A stretch of 64,000 nt of DNA from an uncultured bacterium (GTDB lineage Bacteria > Cyanobacteriota > Vampirovibrionia > Gastranaerophilales > Gastranaerophilaceae). The stretch lies in contig CAPQCU010000005.1 of NCBI GenBank assembly GCA_948684385.1, positions 27,105-91,104 of the forward strand, in the 5' to 3' direction. Positions 34,401 through 43,619 of this stretch are shown piece by piece. The position numbers and the translations under genes are program-made. How positions within the stretch are numbered: position 1 is the stretch's first letter; every line of letters starts with the position of its first letter. The notes below the pieces were generated by a model. It saw only the letters and a list, made by a program, of their open reading frames with translations. It was not told the origin of the DNA and made no database searches.

Positions 34401-34599
34401 GTAAATGGTCTAAACCTTGAGTGAAGAGCTTGTCTTCTTCTTCAAGAAAAATCCATTTGTTGTCTTTATCAGCCTTAAGGTTTCTGAAAGTTGAGCTTTT
34501 AACTTCTTCACGCACACAATCGTGAAGGTATTGGCTTAATTTTTTTATAAAACTGTTATTAAAGGCTGAGTTGATTGCCCGTGTTGCTTCCTGTAACAT
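31498..34599 (-). CDS. Superfamily 1 helicase fused to a Vsr/DUF559-like nuclease domain
   Basis: 1,033 residues. A long N-terminal region (1-315) precedes a Upf1-like SF1 helicase: Walker A GPPGTGKSQT (about 335), Walker B VIIDEASQCD (about 653), GDDKQLPH, LDEHFRS and the C-terminal motif NVAITRAR (about 900). The last 100 residues resemble the MTES_1575/DUF559 branch of Vsr-type nucleases, with Asp in SVDLLVDNKF and Glu/Asp in VVECDG followed by a Lys/Arg-rich helix. Proteins of this build are found alone or in defence loci and some are suspected to act against phage. The gene has a TATAAT and a cggag ribosome binding site. Confidence 0.85.
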   Translation of the reverse strand: MLQEATRAINSAFNNSFIKKLSQYLHDCVREEVKSSTFRNLKADKDNKWIFLEEEDKLFTQGLDHLRLEGSDPKLTELMIQSETSQKDKYLIYGYLFLVGKTKTGKKNEFLTPLLYTPCRLERNGVNINCMLTDEFLSLNTGALTALMKKSDDEDETEQLLEGLLDVVPTVPVTQEKMDIFLTTLKSIVPDIDISLSPENIVKEDNITKDFYNNEVNAENIDEIIEQEESAKKSSIKLEKISLTKQCAIILTKRPSVTAGVLHELTQIAEKPSGIYRETVLNLINEEYTQSKPTDTQQKSLADFFPVTPLSLSDAQLNVVKNVENAKLVSVFGPPGTGKSQTIVNLAAHLIANGKTVLVASRMDKAVDVVAERLNELGAPFLALRAGRLNYQRELSMQLQDLLANKVDLDEGAENSILCDVSDMEELLKTISDLEKKSEKIIKLEQDWTEIDKQIKLEEPMHAHPQFIKTVLKEDEIITVENSISSLSENLEKAGFWSGLKNISAIGNLKKCLRINNFDVTNENLSILKNELEFAKLVCKARKIETEIQTIGNIHVFAEQIRNLKRKQKRLAIDILKTKRRQALKGLMQDPVKRQRLFVHSKSLVERKKNLQNRLLETEDFKPLLEAFPCWCVTTYAVSGSLPMKPGLFDVVIIDEASQCDIASCFPILFRAKKAVVVGDDKQLPHLSFLEKAKEQSFMSQYGINDRYQLMWRFRTNSMFDLANYYSMHPVLLDEHFRSLPPIINYSNQEFYGGRIKVMRRNDNSKKVLETVVVPDGKVDFDATRNLPEIEALAKRLHEIVIENERNNPDNPVSIGIISPFRAQVEQLKISVGRVLSEHMIKKHQIEIGTAHTFQGDERDIILISWAYANNSYPQSLIFLQKPNLFNVAITRARYQMINFISKDPRELPEGILRSYLGFVQEYEDRYALSKSDDFDENIYKNHFEKEVAQAFRDLGHEVTCGVDIAGLSVDLLVDNKFVVECDGVEDKNPSKATNMKKQAIIERSGLKVSRISLREWSYSPKACIDRIINSNL

Positions 34600-34715
34600 A
34601 TTCTCTCCGTACTTATATTAAGTCAATTATAGCACATTATTTATGAAATTAATACTATTAATAAACGAGTTGGAGTGTAAAAATGTGTGTTAATATAATT
34701 CAGTTAGGAGATATA

Positions 34716-35096
34716 ATGAAAAAACTTTTGTTATTTATAAGCTTGTTATTTATTCCGTTTGTTTTTGCAGAAGAAACAGCACCAATTACTGCGCCGCAAA
34801 ATATTGCGTTTGAAAACTGTACAAAGATTTTTGCTGTGAATAAAGAGAAGCTTTTTTACTTAACCCTTGCTTCTTTATCTGCAAACCGTTTTACAGTGGA
34901 TGAAATCCAGACAGCAAACGGGTATGTGATTTTTACGGTTAACCGGAATAAATACCTCGCAACTGTTGCGGGTGTTGATAGCTCAAATTCGATTTTAAAA
35001 ATTACGCCTTGCAATAATGTGTACAATTTCCCGCCAGGAATTGTGATGAATATGTTTAAATATATTGATTTGAATCTTAATATGGATATTAAGTGA
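34716..35096 (+). CDS. Secreted hypothetical protein
   Basis: 126 residues from the ATG at 34716, placed by the taggaga ribosome binding site. Residues 1-18 (MKKLLLFISLLFIPFVFA) are a Sec signal peptide with likely cleavage after AFVFA-type small residues (A18). The mature part is about 108 residues with no known motif, probably periplasmic. Its TGA stop overlaps the ATG of the next gene, a solute-binding lipoprotein, so the two products are translationally coupled and may work together. Confidence 0.75.
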   Translation: MKKLLLFISLLFIPFVFAEETAPITAPQNIAFENCTKIFAVNKEKLFYLTLASLSANRFTVDEIQTANGYVIFTVNRNKYLATVAGVDSSNSILKITPCNNVYNFPPGIVMNMFKYIDLNLNMDIK

Positions 35097-36307
35097 TGAA
35101 AAAATTTTTCGCATTATTATTAATAACTTTTTTAACTTTAGGTTTAACTGCCTGCTCTATCAGAAAGGAGCATGAACAAAAAGAAATTACTTTTTGGACG
35201 CTGCAGATGGGTGATTTTGCGGATTATATGTATAAAGTTATCCGGACTTATGAAAAAGAGCATCCGAATGTTCATATAAAATGGGTAGATGTTCCGTTTT
35301 CGGAAGGGGAAAAACGTACTCTTGCAGCAGTAATGACGGATAATCCGCCGGATTTAATCAATCTTAATCCGGATTTTTCGGCAATTTTGGCTCAAAAAGG
35401 TACACTAGAAGAAATTCCGGTAGAAACAGTGCAGGATTTTAATCCGGAAATTATTGAAGCGCTTAAATACAACGATAAGCTGTATTCAATTCCATGGTAT
35501 GCAACAAGCGCGATTACTATTTATAATAAAGATTTATATTCAAAAGCAGGAGTTTTAAGGCTGCCTAAAACATACAAAGAGCTGGCTGCAATCTCTGAAA
35601 AAGTTAAAACAAATACAGGTGCTTATGCTTATCTTCCCACAATAACAGAGAATGATACCATGGTGAAAATTCTCAATAAATATGGTATTAGCGAGGCTGA
35701 AGATTATCCTAAGGCTCAAAAAGTTTTTGAAATGTATAAGAATTTGTACCAGAAAGATTTAATCCCTGCAGAAAGTATAACATTTACGCATAGAGAAGCT
35801 TTAGAGCAGTATATGGCAGGTAAAATTGTTTTCTTTCAGGGCGGAGCAAACTTTTTAACTATGATTAAAGAAAACGCACCGTCTGTTTATGAGCAAACGG
35901 ATGTTACAGAGCAGATAAAAGGTCCTGTTGGTCAGAATGATTTTTCTGTAATGAATTTTGTAATTCCTCTTCGTGCTAAACACAAAAAGGAAGCGCTTGA
36001 TTTTTGTCTGTATCTTACAAATGCACAAAACCAGCTTGAACTTGCAAAAATGACTAATATTATTGCGACTAATTCGGAAGCTTTGCAGAATGAGTTTTAT
36101 AATGACAATTCAACTCTGGAAGCTAAAGCGCGTTCAATCAGCGCAAAACAGATTAACAGAATTACGCCGCAATTAAGGCAGCGCAGAAATCAAAAAGAGA
36201 TTAATACTCTTGTGAATTCAACAGTGCAAGCTGCGCTTCTAAATAAAGATTCAATAGAAAACCTACTTCTCAAGCTGGAAAAAGAAATTGGTGCAATTGA
36301 GCAATAA
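35096..36307 (+). CDS. Extracellular solute-binding lipoprotein (family 1, sugar type)
   Basis: 403 residues. A lipoprotein signal ends in the lipobox LTAC (Cys at about residue 20). The mature protein shows the family-1 pattern ITFWTLQMGDF at the N-terminus, YSIPWYATSAITIYNKDLY in the middle and PAESITFTHREALEQYMAGK with a FFQGG region. It is the periplasmic receptor of a carbohydrate ABC importer, but no permease or ATPase gene is adjacent, so it may serve a system encoded elsewhere. Start ATG overlaps the previous stop (TGATG). Confidence 0.9.
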   Translation: MKKFFALLLITFLTLGLTACSIRKEHEQKEITFWTLQMGDFADYMYKVIRTYEKEHPNVHIKWVDVPFSEGEKRTLAAVMTDNPPDLINLNPDFSAILAQKGTLEEIPVETVQDFNPEIIEALKYNDKLYSIPWYATSAITIYNKDLYSKAGVLRLPKTYKELAAISEKVKTNTGAYAYLPTITENDTMVKILNKYGISEAEDYPKAQKVFEMYKNLYQKDLIPAESITFTHREALEQYMAGKIVFFQGGANFLTMIKENAPSVYEQTDVTEQIKGPVGQNDFSVMNFVIPLRAKHKKEALDFCLYLTNAQNQLELAKMTNIIATNSEALQNEFYNDNSTLEAKARSISAKQINRITPQLRQRRNQKEINTLVNSTVQAALLNKDSIENLLLKLEKEIGAIEQ

Positions 36308-36310
36308 ATT

Positions 36311-36359
36311 CATGTTTATCCTATAATTAAATAAAATAATTATAGCGAGGATAAACATG
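36311..36359 (+). promoter_or_regulatory. Bulged hairpin enclosing the argS ribosome binding site and start codon
   Basis: 11 bp (catgtttatcc 36311-36321 with ggataaacatg 36349-36359) continue, across a 4-nt gcga bulge (36345-36348), into 8 more bp (tataatta with taattata), closed by a 7-nt loop. The bulge and the adjacent GG form the argS ribosome binding site, and the ATG is in the right arm. The left arm also contains TATAAT (36322-36327), which could be a promoter -10 box instead. Confidence 0.7.
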
Positions 36360-38078
36360 TTAAAAGATTTTTTCTTAAATGAAGTTAAAAACGGAATAAA
36401 AAAAGCTGCGCAGGCTGGTAAATTAGGGCAGATGGGAGAAAATGATGAATTTTCTTTGATGATTGAGAAACCTAAAAATCCTGAGTTCGGTGATTTTGCG
36501 GTGAATGTTTCATCACTTGCAAGAGTTGCAAAAATTGCACCGCCTATGATTGCTAATGCTATTGTTGAAGGTTTAAGCGGGCAAAATTATACAACTTCTG
36601 TGGTTGGCGGGTTTATTAACTTCAAGATAGAAAATTCTCTCCTTGCAGATGCTGTAGCTGAAATCCTTGAAAAGGGTAAATGTTATGGTAAGCCTGTCGG
36701 AGTGCCAACAGAGAAGATTCTTTTAGAATATGTTTCTGCAAACCCTACAGGCCCCTTCCATATCGGGCACGGACGCTGGGCTGCGATGGGAAGCGCGCTT
36801 GCTAATCTTTTAAAATTCTATGGACATGAAGTCTTTCAGGAATTTTATATTAACGATGCAGGTTCTCAAATCCAAAAACTCGGCAATTCGCTTAGAATAA
36901 GAATTGGTCAGGAATTGGGCGAAAATGTTGATTTCCCGACTGATGAAATTGAACGTAAAAATTTCTATCCGGGAGATTATTTGGTTCCTGTTGCAAAAAA
37001 ATATATAGAAGAACATAAAGTTGCAAACTCCTCCGAGCCTGATTTAAAAGAACTTTGTGATTTTGCTAAAGCCGAAATGGAAGCTTGCCAGAAAGCTTTG
37101 TTAGAAGATTTCCGCGTGCATTTCGATAAATTTTATTCTGAACTTGATTTGCATAATTCCGGAAAAGTTGAAGCAAGCTATAAAGAGCTTATGTCCAAGG
37201 ATATGCTTTATGAAAAAGAAGGCGCAATGTGGTTTAAGTCTTCTGAATTCGGTGACGATCAGGACAGAGTAATTAAAAAAGCAGACGGTTCAAATACTTA
37301 CCTGACTGCTGATATAGCTTATCATATTGATAAGCTAAGACGCGGATATGACAGGTTAATTAATATTTGGGGTGCAGACCACCACGGATATGTTGCGCGT
37401 GTAAAAGCTTCAATTGAAGCTTTAGGCTATGACCCGAATAAGCTTGAAGTGCTTTTAGGTCAGCTTGTAAACCTTGTTATAAACGGCGAAGAAGTCCGTA
37501 TGGGTAAACGTAAAAACATGGTTACTCTTGATGATTTAATTGAAGAAGTTGGAATTGATGCAACACGCTACTGGATGGCGATGAGAAATATTGATATGAC
37601 TCTTGATTTTGATATCGAGCTTGCAAAACGTTCGACTGACGAAAACCCTGTATTCTACGTTCAATATGCGCATGCACGTGTTTGTTCAATTTTGAGAAAT
37701 GCTGTTAGTGAAAGATTAAATCCTGAAACTGGTGAAAAAACTCCTGCTCCAATGACTCAGGCTGAGCTGGATGATTTAATCAATAACTTTGATAAAAATA
37801 TTATCTTAAAAACTGCAGACAGCGCTAAATCATTAATTTTGAAGCTTGAAGAGTTTAAGTCTGTAATTCTTCTCTCAGCCCAGAACAGAACAGTTTACAC
37901 TATTTGCAGATATGTTCAGGAACTTGCTCAGGAATTCCACTCATTCTACAATTCAAATCGTGTAATCTGCGATGATGTGGATTTGATGAAATCAAGACTT
38001 GCTTTGATGGTTGCAATCAAGACTACATTAAAAAATGCGCTTGATATTCTAGGTGTTTCAGCGCCAGAGAAGATGTAG
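36357..38078 (+). CDS. argS: Arginyl-tRNA synthetase
   Basis: Class I aminoacyl-tRNA synthetase, 573 residues. The Arg-tRNA N-terminal Add-1 domain occupies 1-110. The HIGH motif is PTGPFHIGHGRW (about 131-142). The KMSKS position reads RMGKRKNMV, as in many ArgRS that depart from the consensus. The C-terminal DALR anticodon-binding domain starts with VQYAHARVCSILR. The start ATG has a gagg ribosome binding site that is locked in the hairpin described at 36311-36359. Confidence 0.97.
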   Translation: MLKDFFLNEVKNGIKKAAQAGKLGQMGENDEFSLMIEKPKNPEFGDFAVNVSSLARVAKIAPPMIANAIVEGLSGQNYTTSVVGGFINFKIENSLLADAVAEILEKGKCYGKPVGVPTEKILLEYVSANPTGPFHIGHGRWAAMGSALANLLKFYGHEVFQEFYINDAGSQIQKLGNSLRIRIGQELGENVDFPTDEIERKNFYPGDYLVPVAKKYIEEHKVANSSEPDLKELCDFAKAEMEACQKALLEDFRVHFDKFYSELDLHNSGKVEASYKELMSKDMLYEKEGAMWFKSSEFGDDQDRVIKKADGSNTYLTADIAYHIDKLRRGYDRLINIWGADHHGYVARVKASIEALGYDPNKLEVLLGQLVNLVINGEEVRMGKRKNMVTLDDLIEEVGIDATRYWMAMRNIDMTLDFDIELAKRSTDENPVFYVQYAHARVCSILRNAVSERLNPETGEKTPAPMTQAELDDLINNFDKNIILKTADSAKSLILKLEEFKSVILLSAQNRTVYTICRYVQELAQEFHSFYNSNRVICDDVDLMKSRLALMVAIKTTLKNALDILGVSAPEKM

Positions 38079-38093
38079 TAACGTTATGCAACA

Positions 38094-39218
38094 TTAATTA
38101 TAGTCTCTTAAAGCAGGTCGGGTATTGTCAAAATCACCGTAGATATTATTTTTCTTAGGTTTTTGGATGTTGACCGGAGTGTATAAGCTCTGGTCTTCGT
38201 CTGTATATTTTTTAAAGTTAATATTATGAATGTTGTTTTCTTGAGGCTTTGTAGTTTCAACCGGCTTAGAAATTACAGGTTCAGCTTTTACTTCAAGCTG
38301 TTTCTTTAAAGCTCTTTCTTCTCTTTTTTCCTGAATATTTGCTTTTACCTTATTGTATTTTGCTTTTGTTTTTTGCGATGTATCTTTAACTTTTTCTTTA
38401 GTCGCAACAGCTGCTTTGTCAACTCTTTCCTTAGCAACTGCTGCGTCTTTGCTGCCTTCTTTGTACCATCTTCTGTATTTCTTAGTAAATACGTTATCAA
38501 AGTTACCCATATCGTAGTAAATCTGCTTTGTTTCTTTTGCAAGAACATCAGACGGAAGTACTTTTAACTGAACATTCTGTGCAATTTCAGGGCATAGCAT
38601 TCTTGAATAGTCTCTGATTTTTTGAAGCTGTTCGGTTTGCGGAGACGGGCCTCTAGTTAAAATGCGGCTTTCTACCGTGCTTATAGTTTTATAAAAAGTA
38701 TTTGACCATAGAACCATATTTTTCTGAGTATCAACTAAAACAGCGTAGGTATTTAATTTGTAAGCAGGATCAATTACGCTTGCGCCCGGAACATTCATAA
38801 AATCCCATACTGTGCGTCTTAGAATATAATTTTCTGCATCAATTGTTGTAGTAATCAAAAGAACATATCTTGCCTGAGATTTATTAGCAACTTTTTTTAG
38901 AGGAACAAAATCAACATTGTAAGATGTTTTAAACCTGTTGGTTAAATTTCTTGCAGGAATAAGTGAAGACGGGCTGCTTTTTAAAAGAGCTCTTTCTTCG
39001 CTAACGGTGGGAGATTTAATAAAGTCTGTTCCATTTAAAATATTAATAACTTCGTTTGCAAAAAACTCTGAAGTTCCGTTATAAATGTAAGAATCAACAA
39101 CTTCACTATCAGTTACAATATTATCCGGAAGCACAACAACTTTGTACTGTTCAGCCTGAACGTACGGTGCAAAAAATATAACTACCCCAACTACTAATAT
39201 CTTAACTAAATCTCTCAC
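38094..39218 (-). CDS. Secreted hypothetical protein with Lys-rich C-terminal helix
   Basis: 374 residues from the GTG at 39218, which gives a clean signal peptide (RDLVKILVVGVVIFFAPYVQA); an ATG at 39254 is in frame but sits in the promoter. The mature part begins EQYKVVVLPDNI and contains an alpha/beta region like those of lipoprotein-like stress or LpoB-type domains (ARYVLLITTTID, DTQKNMVLWSNTFYK). Residues about 260-330 form a long Lys/Glu/Ala helix. A TATAAT box lies 6 nt before the GTG, so the mRNA may be leaderless. Function is unknown. Confidence 0.7.
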   Translation of the reverse strand: MRDLVKILVVGVVIFFAPYVQAEQYKVVVLPDNIVTDSEVVDSYIYNGTSEFFANEVINILNGTDFIKSPTVSEERALLKSSPSSLIPARNLTNRFKTSYNVDFVPLKKVANKSQARYVLLITTTIDAENYILRRTVWDFMNVPGASVIDPAYKLNTYAVLVDTQKNMVLWSNTFYKTISTVESRILTRGPSPQTEQLQKIRDYSRMLCPEIAQNVQLKVLPSDVLAKETKQIYYDMGNFDNVFTKKYRRWYKEGSKDAAVAKERVDKAAVATKEKVKDTSQKTKAKYNKVKANIQEKREERALKKQLEVKAEPVISKPVETTKPQENNIHNINFKKYTDEDQSLYTPVNIQKPKKNNIYGDFDNTRPALRDYN

Positions 39219-39284
39219 AGTAGAATTATAGCATAATATTATTTCACTGTACATATTGTTACTTTATTGATACTATAAGGTTAA

Positions 39285-42200
39285 ATGACAAGAGCTAGTA
39301 AATATATATTTATAATTTTAAGTTTTTATGCATTTTGGATACTGGGGATTCCATTTATTTTTTCTAAAACGCTTCCTCAGGTGTGCGAAAATATTTCACA
39401 GAACTCGGATTATATTATTGAAGTTAACAAACCGCAATTGTTTTTGTCTCCAATTCCAACTGCAAAAATAAAAGCTGAAAATATAAGCATTCAGTCTAAA
39501 AAAACGGAAGATTTGACTCAGATATCAAACTTTGAAACTTCAATCAGACTTTTGCCTTTGTTATCCGGAAGAATTCATATAAATAAGATTATGGCTTCGG
39601 ATATTTCTGTGAATTCTGTTCTGAATAAAGAGTTTGAACTTGATAAAGATGTTTTGTCTGATTTCAGAAAAACAAAGCTTAAATGTGATGAAATAAGTTT
39701 AAAAAAACTGTTTGTAAATATTCATGAACCGAAACTATCTTCTCCTGCTGTTTATACAGCACGTGATGTTTATTACAAAAAAAATTCAAGGGCGCTTAAA
39801 GTATATACTGAAGGCGAGCTTAAGGTGAAAGATACACTGTCTTCTGCTTATATTGATTTATATTTACCTCAAAATAATGACATAACAAAAAGTGTGGTTG
39901 ATGTTAAGTTTGATAATTTTGATGTTGCACCTCTTGGTGATTATTTGAGACAATACCTGCCGGAAGAACTTTTGCAAATCAAGGGCGTAATTGATGTTAA
40001 GGTTGATAAACAAAACCTTTCAGCTTCTTTTAAAAATTGTGCAATATTAATGAAAGATAATGCAAAATCAATTATTTTCCCTGAAAAACTTGATGTAACC
40101 TCCTTATTTAGTATTACAAGTAAGAAGATAAACTTTGACAAACTGGACTTGATTTCTAAAAACATAAAAGCATCTTTAAACGGCTATGTTTTGAATTATT
40201 TGGATTCATCGATGACGAATATGAATTTGAATGTCCGTCTTGATAATTCAAGAGTCGAAGATATTGTAAACCTGCTTCCGCCGATTATTGTCGAAGAGTT
40301 CAATGTTTATAAGCTTAAGCATTACAGATTTTACGGAGATGCAATCGGGAATTTCTCTGTAAAAGGCGACCTTGTTGAGCCGGAAATTAACGGAGAAATT
40401 TTTATTAATAACGGGGTTTTAATTAAACCTATTAAAAATGCTAAAGGTGCTACTGTAAAACTTGATTTTACAGGTAAATATGTTAATTTTGATGTAAATG
40501 TCCCTGCCGGCGGAGCTGAACGCGTATGGGTAAAAGGCGGTGTCGAACTTTATAATGTAAAATACGCTGACATGCATATTTGGAGTACAAAAAAAGTTAA
40601 CCTTGAAACAGCGGAAGAAAAGATTATTCCTATTCACGAAATATTAAACTTTATTATTGGGCCTGTTCCTATCATGGATATAAAAGGTGATGGTAATATC
40701 GATATTGTTGTTAAAGGTAATCGTAAAAATCCGCATGTATGGGGAGTTTTGAATGTAAATAATGTAAAAACTTTCTTTAATGAAATACCGGATTTAATTT
40801 TGACTAATGCTGATGCTGTATTAACTTTTGATGACCAGAGTGCTGTATTTAAAACTAAAAAAGGACTTATTGACGGTAAGCCTGTTAGTATAAACGGAAC
40901 TTGTAATCTTTACGGAAAATTCGATTTTGATGTAAATTCTTCATCTCAAAACATTGCTTATCTTTTAAAAGCAATCCAAACTTCTACAATGATTGATGAA
41001 GTTAAAAAGATGATTCCAAAACTTGATATTGCAGAAGGCGCTTCAAACTTAAAGTTAAAAGTGTTCGGCTCAATTGTTGATATAGAAGACATTCAGTTTA
41101 ACAGAAACCTGTTTTCAAAAGGTGAAATAGAACTTCTTGGAAATACTTTTGGTATGCAGGATGTGAAAATTACTGATACAAAAGGTAAAATAAACTTTGA
41201 CGGAATGAACGGTCTGGCTGATATTATAGGGCTTATAGGTAAATCGAAACTGGCTGCAAAAGCGGGAGTTAAGAATAATATTGCAGATGTTAATATTACT
41301 ATTCCAAGTTTGAATATTAATGATATTGCGCCGCTTGAAGGTGATTTGAAATCTGATTTTGGCAGCCTTTTTCTGGATGTCGCAGCTTCTTATAAAGGTA
41401 AAGTTGATGTGATAGAATATGATAAAGTTAATTTTACTGCGAAAATTCTTGGTACTGCGCCTGATAATAAGCTTAAAATTTCAAACGGGTTGATTTCTTT
41501 AAAAAATAATAAACTTTCTGTTTCAGGAGTTAAAGGAAAATTTGAAAACTCCGGAAGCACCTTTGATGTTGATATTACATCCGATGATATTTCTGATAAC
41601 CCTAAAACTAACGGGGTTATCAGGTTGAAAAACTTTGATATGACACTTTTAAATATGTTTAGTAAGTATCCTTTCATACCGGAGGAAGCTAAAAATATCA
41701 AATTTGAAAAAGGGAATGTAAATCTTGACTGCAAAATTCGTAATAATAAAATTGAAGCGTCATCAGATTTAGGTGGAATTTTATTAACTTACTTACCACT
41801 TGAGCTTCCGATAAAAATTGTAAACGGCAGCTTTATGGTTAGAAATAATTCTTTAAGGTTTATAAAATTAAACCTTCTTGCAGATAATATGCCTCTTCTT
41901 TTAGACGGTATAGTTGATGATATTTTTGATAAAAAGATTTTTGATATTTATGCTAACTCTAAACCTAAACAGGAGTTTATCGACAAGTATATCAATAAAA
42001 ACCGGATTTATCCGGTGAAGATAAAAGGCGACATTGTTTATACTCTCCGTTTAAAGGGGATTAAAGATGATTTTAATGTTAAAGCTGATGTAAATATGGC
42101 TCCGGATTCAAGCATTTATCATCTCGGAGCAACTGTCGGAGATGTAGAAAATGCAATCGTATTGAACCTCGATACAAAAGTTTTAAAGAACAATATATTA

Positions 42201-43619
42201 AAGATAAAAGAGTTTTCTTATGACAAGATAATTTCTTCTTCCGGAAACAGGAGCACACGTTTAAATATGCTGAAAGCAAGAGGCGGGATTGAAGTCTACA
42301 AGGATGATTTAGTATTTCACGACTTGTATATTAAGACTCAGAACCCTACAGATGCAAGAATTTTTAACATAATTTTCAGAAAACCTAATATTAAACAAGG
42401 GCAGTTTACTTCCGATTTAAGATTTAACGGAAGACTCTCAAATCCTCGCCTTATCGGTGATTTCCATATCTTCGAAACAAATATTCCTTTCTTTGATACA
42501 ACAATGAAAAATATTACGTTTAAATTTAAAGATAAAACGATTGATTTGACTTCAAAAGGTGAAATTTTAAACAATGATGTTGCGGTTAATGCTGTTCTCA
42601 AGAATAAACTATCAGCTCCTTATTATGTAGAAAAGGCTGAAATTTATACGAAAGTTCTTGATTTAAACTATATGATAGAAAAGTTGAAGCTTTCCCAACT
42701 TGAAGAAGGTCAGACTTACGAGTCTCTGGAAGGTATTGATATAGCATCCATTATTGTTAATGATATGAATTTGAGTGCAGATAGCATTCATTTGAGAAAT
42801 ATTGTTGCAAAAGACTTTGATGCAAATATTTCTGTAAACGATAAAAATATTTTGAATGTAAAAGATTTCAAATTCAATATTGCAAACGGTATTCTGAACG
42901 GAAAGTTCAATTACAACCTTAAAAACAGCAATACGGCTTTGAGCTTGAAAGCTAAAGATATTGATGCGAATGATTTGGCTTTTGCGCTGTTTGATTTGGA
43001 TAACCAGATTTACGGCGAGTTGACAGGTGATATAAAATTATCCTGCAAAGGCGAAAGCTTTGAAAATTGTATGCAAACATTAAACGGTAAGACGACTTTT
43101 AATGTAAAAGACGGAAATATGCCGAAACTCGGTTCTTTAGAATATCTTTTAAAAGCCGGAAATCTTTTGAAAGGCGGACTTACAAGTATTTCGATTAACG
43201 GAGTAATTGATATTATAACTCCGCTTAAGACCGGAGATTTTTCAAATATTTACGGGATGATTGATATTAAAGACGGTATTGCTGAGGACATAGAAATTTC
43301 TACACGCGGTAAGGATTTGAGCTTATTTATTACAGGAAAATATGATTTCGGCTCAGAAGAAGCGGACATGGAAGTTTTGGGTATGCTTTCAAGAAAAATT
43401 TCCACAATGTTCGGGCCTCTCGGTAACCTGTCTTTAAATACTTTGTTTAATGCTATTCCGGGGGTTGATTTATCTAAGAATACGAAAGTATTGGAAAATA
43501 TCAACCGTATTCCCGGAATTGAGCTTTCAAGCAAGACTTACCGCAAGTTTATTGCCGAGATTAAAGGAAATATTAACGGCGACAATTATGTTACCAGCTT
43601 TAAGTGGATAAATCAGTAA
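39285..43619 (+). CDS. TamB/AsmA-like giant envelope protein
   Basis: 1,444 residues. An N-terminal signal-anchor (about 8-27, IFIILSFYAFWILGIPFIF) is followed by an AsmA-type N-terminal domain and a very long series of beta strands rich in Asn, Asp, Lys and Ile. The last ~250 residues (KGESFENCMQTLNGKTTFNVKDG, then VEISTRGKDLSLFITGKYDF) are the AsmA-like/DUF3971 C-terminal region. Such beta-groove proteins span the periplasm of two-membrane bacteria and are thought to carry lipids to the outer membrane. Its presence implies a diderm envelope. No TamA is adjacent. Confidence 0.85.
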   Translation: MTRASKYIFIILSFYAFWILGIPFIFSKTLPQVCENISQNSDYIIEVNKPQLFLSPIPTAKIKAENISIQSKKTEDLTQISNFETSIRLLPLLSGRIHINKIMASDISVNSVLNKEFELDKDVLSDFRKTKLKCDEISLKKLFVNIHEPKLSSPAVYTARDVYYKKNSRALKVYTEGELKVKDTLSSAYIDLYLPQNNDITKSVVDVKFDNFDVAPLGDYLRQYLPEELLQIKGVIDVKVDKQNLSASFKNCAILMKDNAKSIIFPEKLDVTSLFSITSKKINFDKLDLISKNIKASLNGYVLNYLDSSMTNMNLNVRLDNSRVEDIVNLLPPIIVEEFNVYKLKHYRFYGDAIGNFSVKGDLVEPEINGEIFINNGVLIKPIKNAKGATVKLDFTGKYVNFDVNVPAGGAERVWVKGGVELYNVKYADMHIWSTKKVNLETAEEKIIPIHEILNFIIGPVPIMDIKGDGNIDIVVKGNRKNPHVWGVLNVNNVKTFFNEIPDLILTNADAVLTFDDQSAVFKTKKGLIDGKPVSINGTCNLYGKFDFDVNSSSQNIAYLLKAIQTSTMIDEVKKMIPKLDIAEGASNLKLKVFGSIVDIEDIQFNRNLFSKGEIELLGNTFGMQDVKITDTKGKINFDGMNGLADIIGLIGKSKLAAKAGVKNNIADVNITIPSLNINDIAPLEGDLKSDFGSLFLDVAASYKGKVDVIEYDKVNFTAKILGTAPDNKLKISNGLISLKNNKLSVSGVKGKFENSGSTFDVDITSDDISDNPKTNGVIRLKNFDMTLLNMFSKYPFIPEEAKNIKFEKGNVNLDCKIRNNKIEASSDLGGILLTYLPLELPIKIVNGSFMVRNNSLRFIKLNLLADNMPLLLDGIVDDIFDKKIFDIYANSKPKQEFIDKYINKNRIYPVKIKGDIVYTLRLKGIKDDFNVKADVNMAPDSSIYHLGATVGDVENAIVLNLDTKVLKNNILKIKEFSYDKIISSSGNRSTRLNMLKARGGIEVYKDDLVFHDLYIKTQNPTDARIFNIIFRKPNIKQGQFTSDLRFNGRLSNPRLIGDFHIFETNIPFFDTTMKNITFKFKDKTIDLTSKGEILNNDVAVNAVLKNKLSAPYYVEKAEIYTKVLDLNYMIEKLKLSQLEEGQTYESLEGIDIASIIVNDMNLSADSIHLRNIVAKDFDANISVNDKNILNVKDFKFNIANGILNGKFNYNLKNSNTALSLKAKDIDANDLAFALFDLDNQIYGELTGDIKLSCKGESFENCMQTLNGKTTFNVKDGNMPKLGSLEYLLKAGNLLKGGLTSISINGVIDIITPLKTGDFSNIYGMIDIKDGIAEDIEISTRGKDLSLFITGKYDFGSEEADMEVLGMLSRKISTMFGPLGNLSLNTLFNAIPGVDLSKNTKVLENINRIPGIELSSKTYRKFIAEIKGNINGDNYVTSFKWINQ

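Noticed and set aside
36322..36327. Simple promoter -10 box as the full explanation of the argS inverted repeat
   Set aside because: It may coexist, but a lone TATAAT does not explain 19 paired positions and a bulge at the ribosome binding site.
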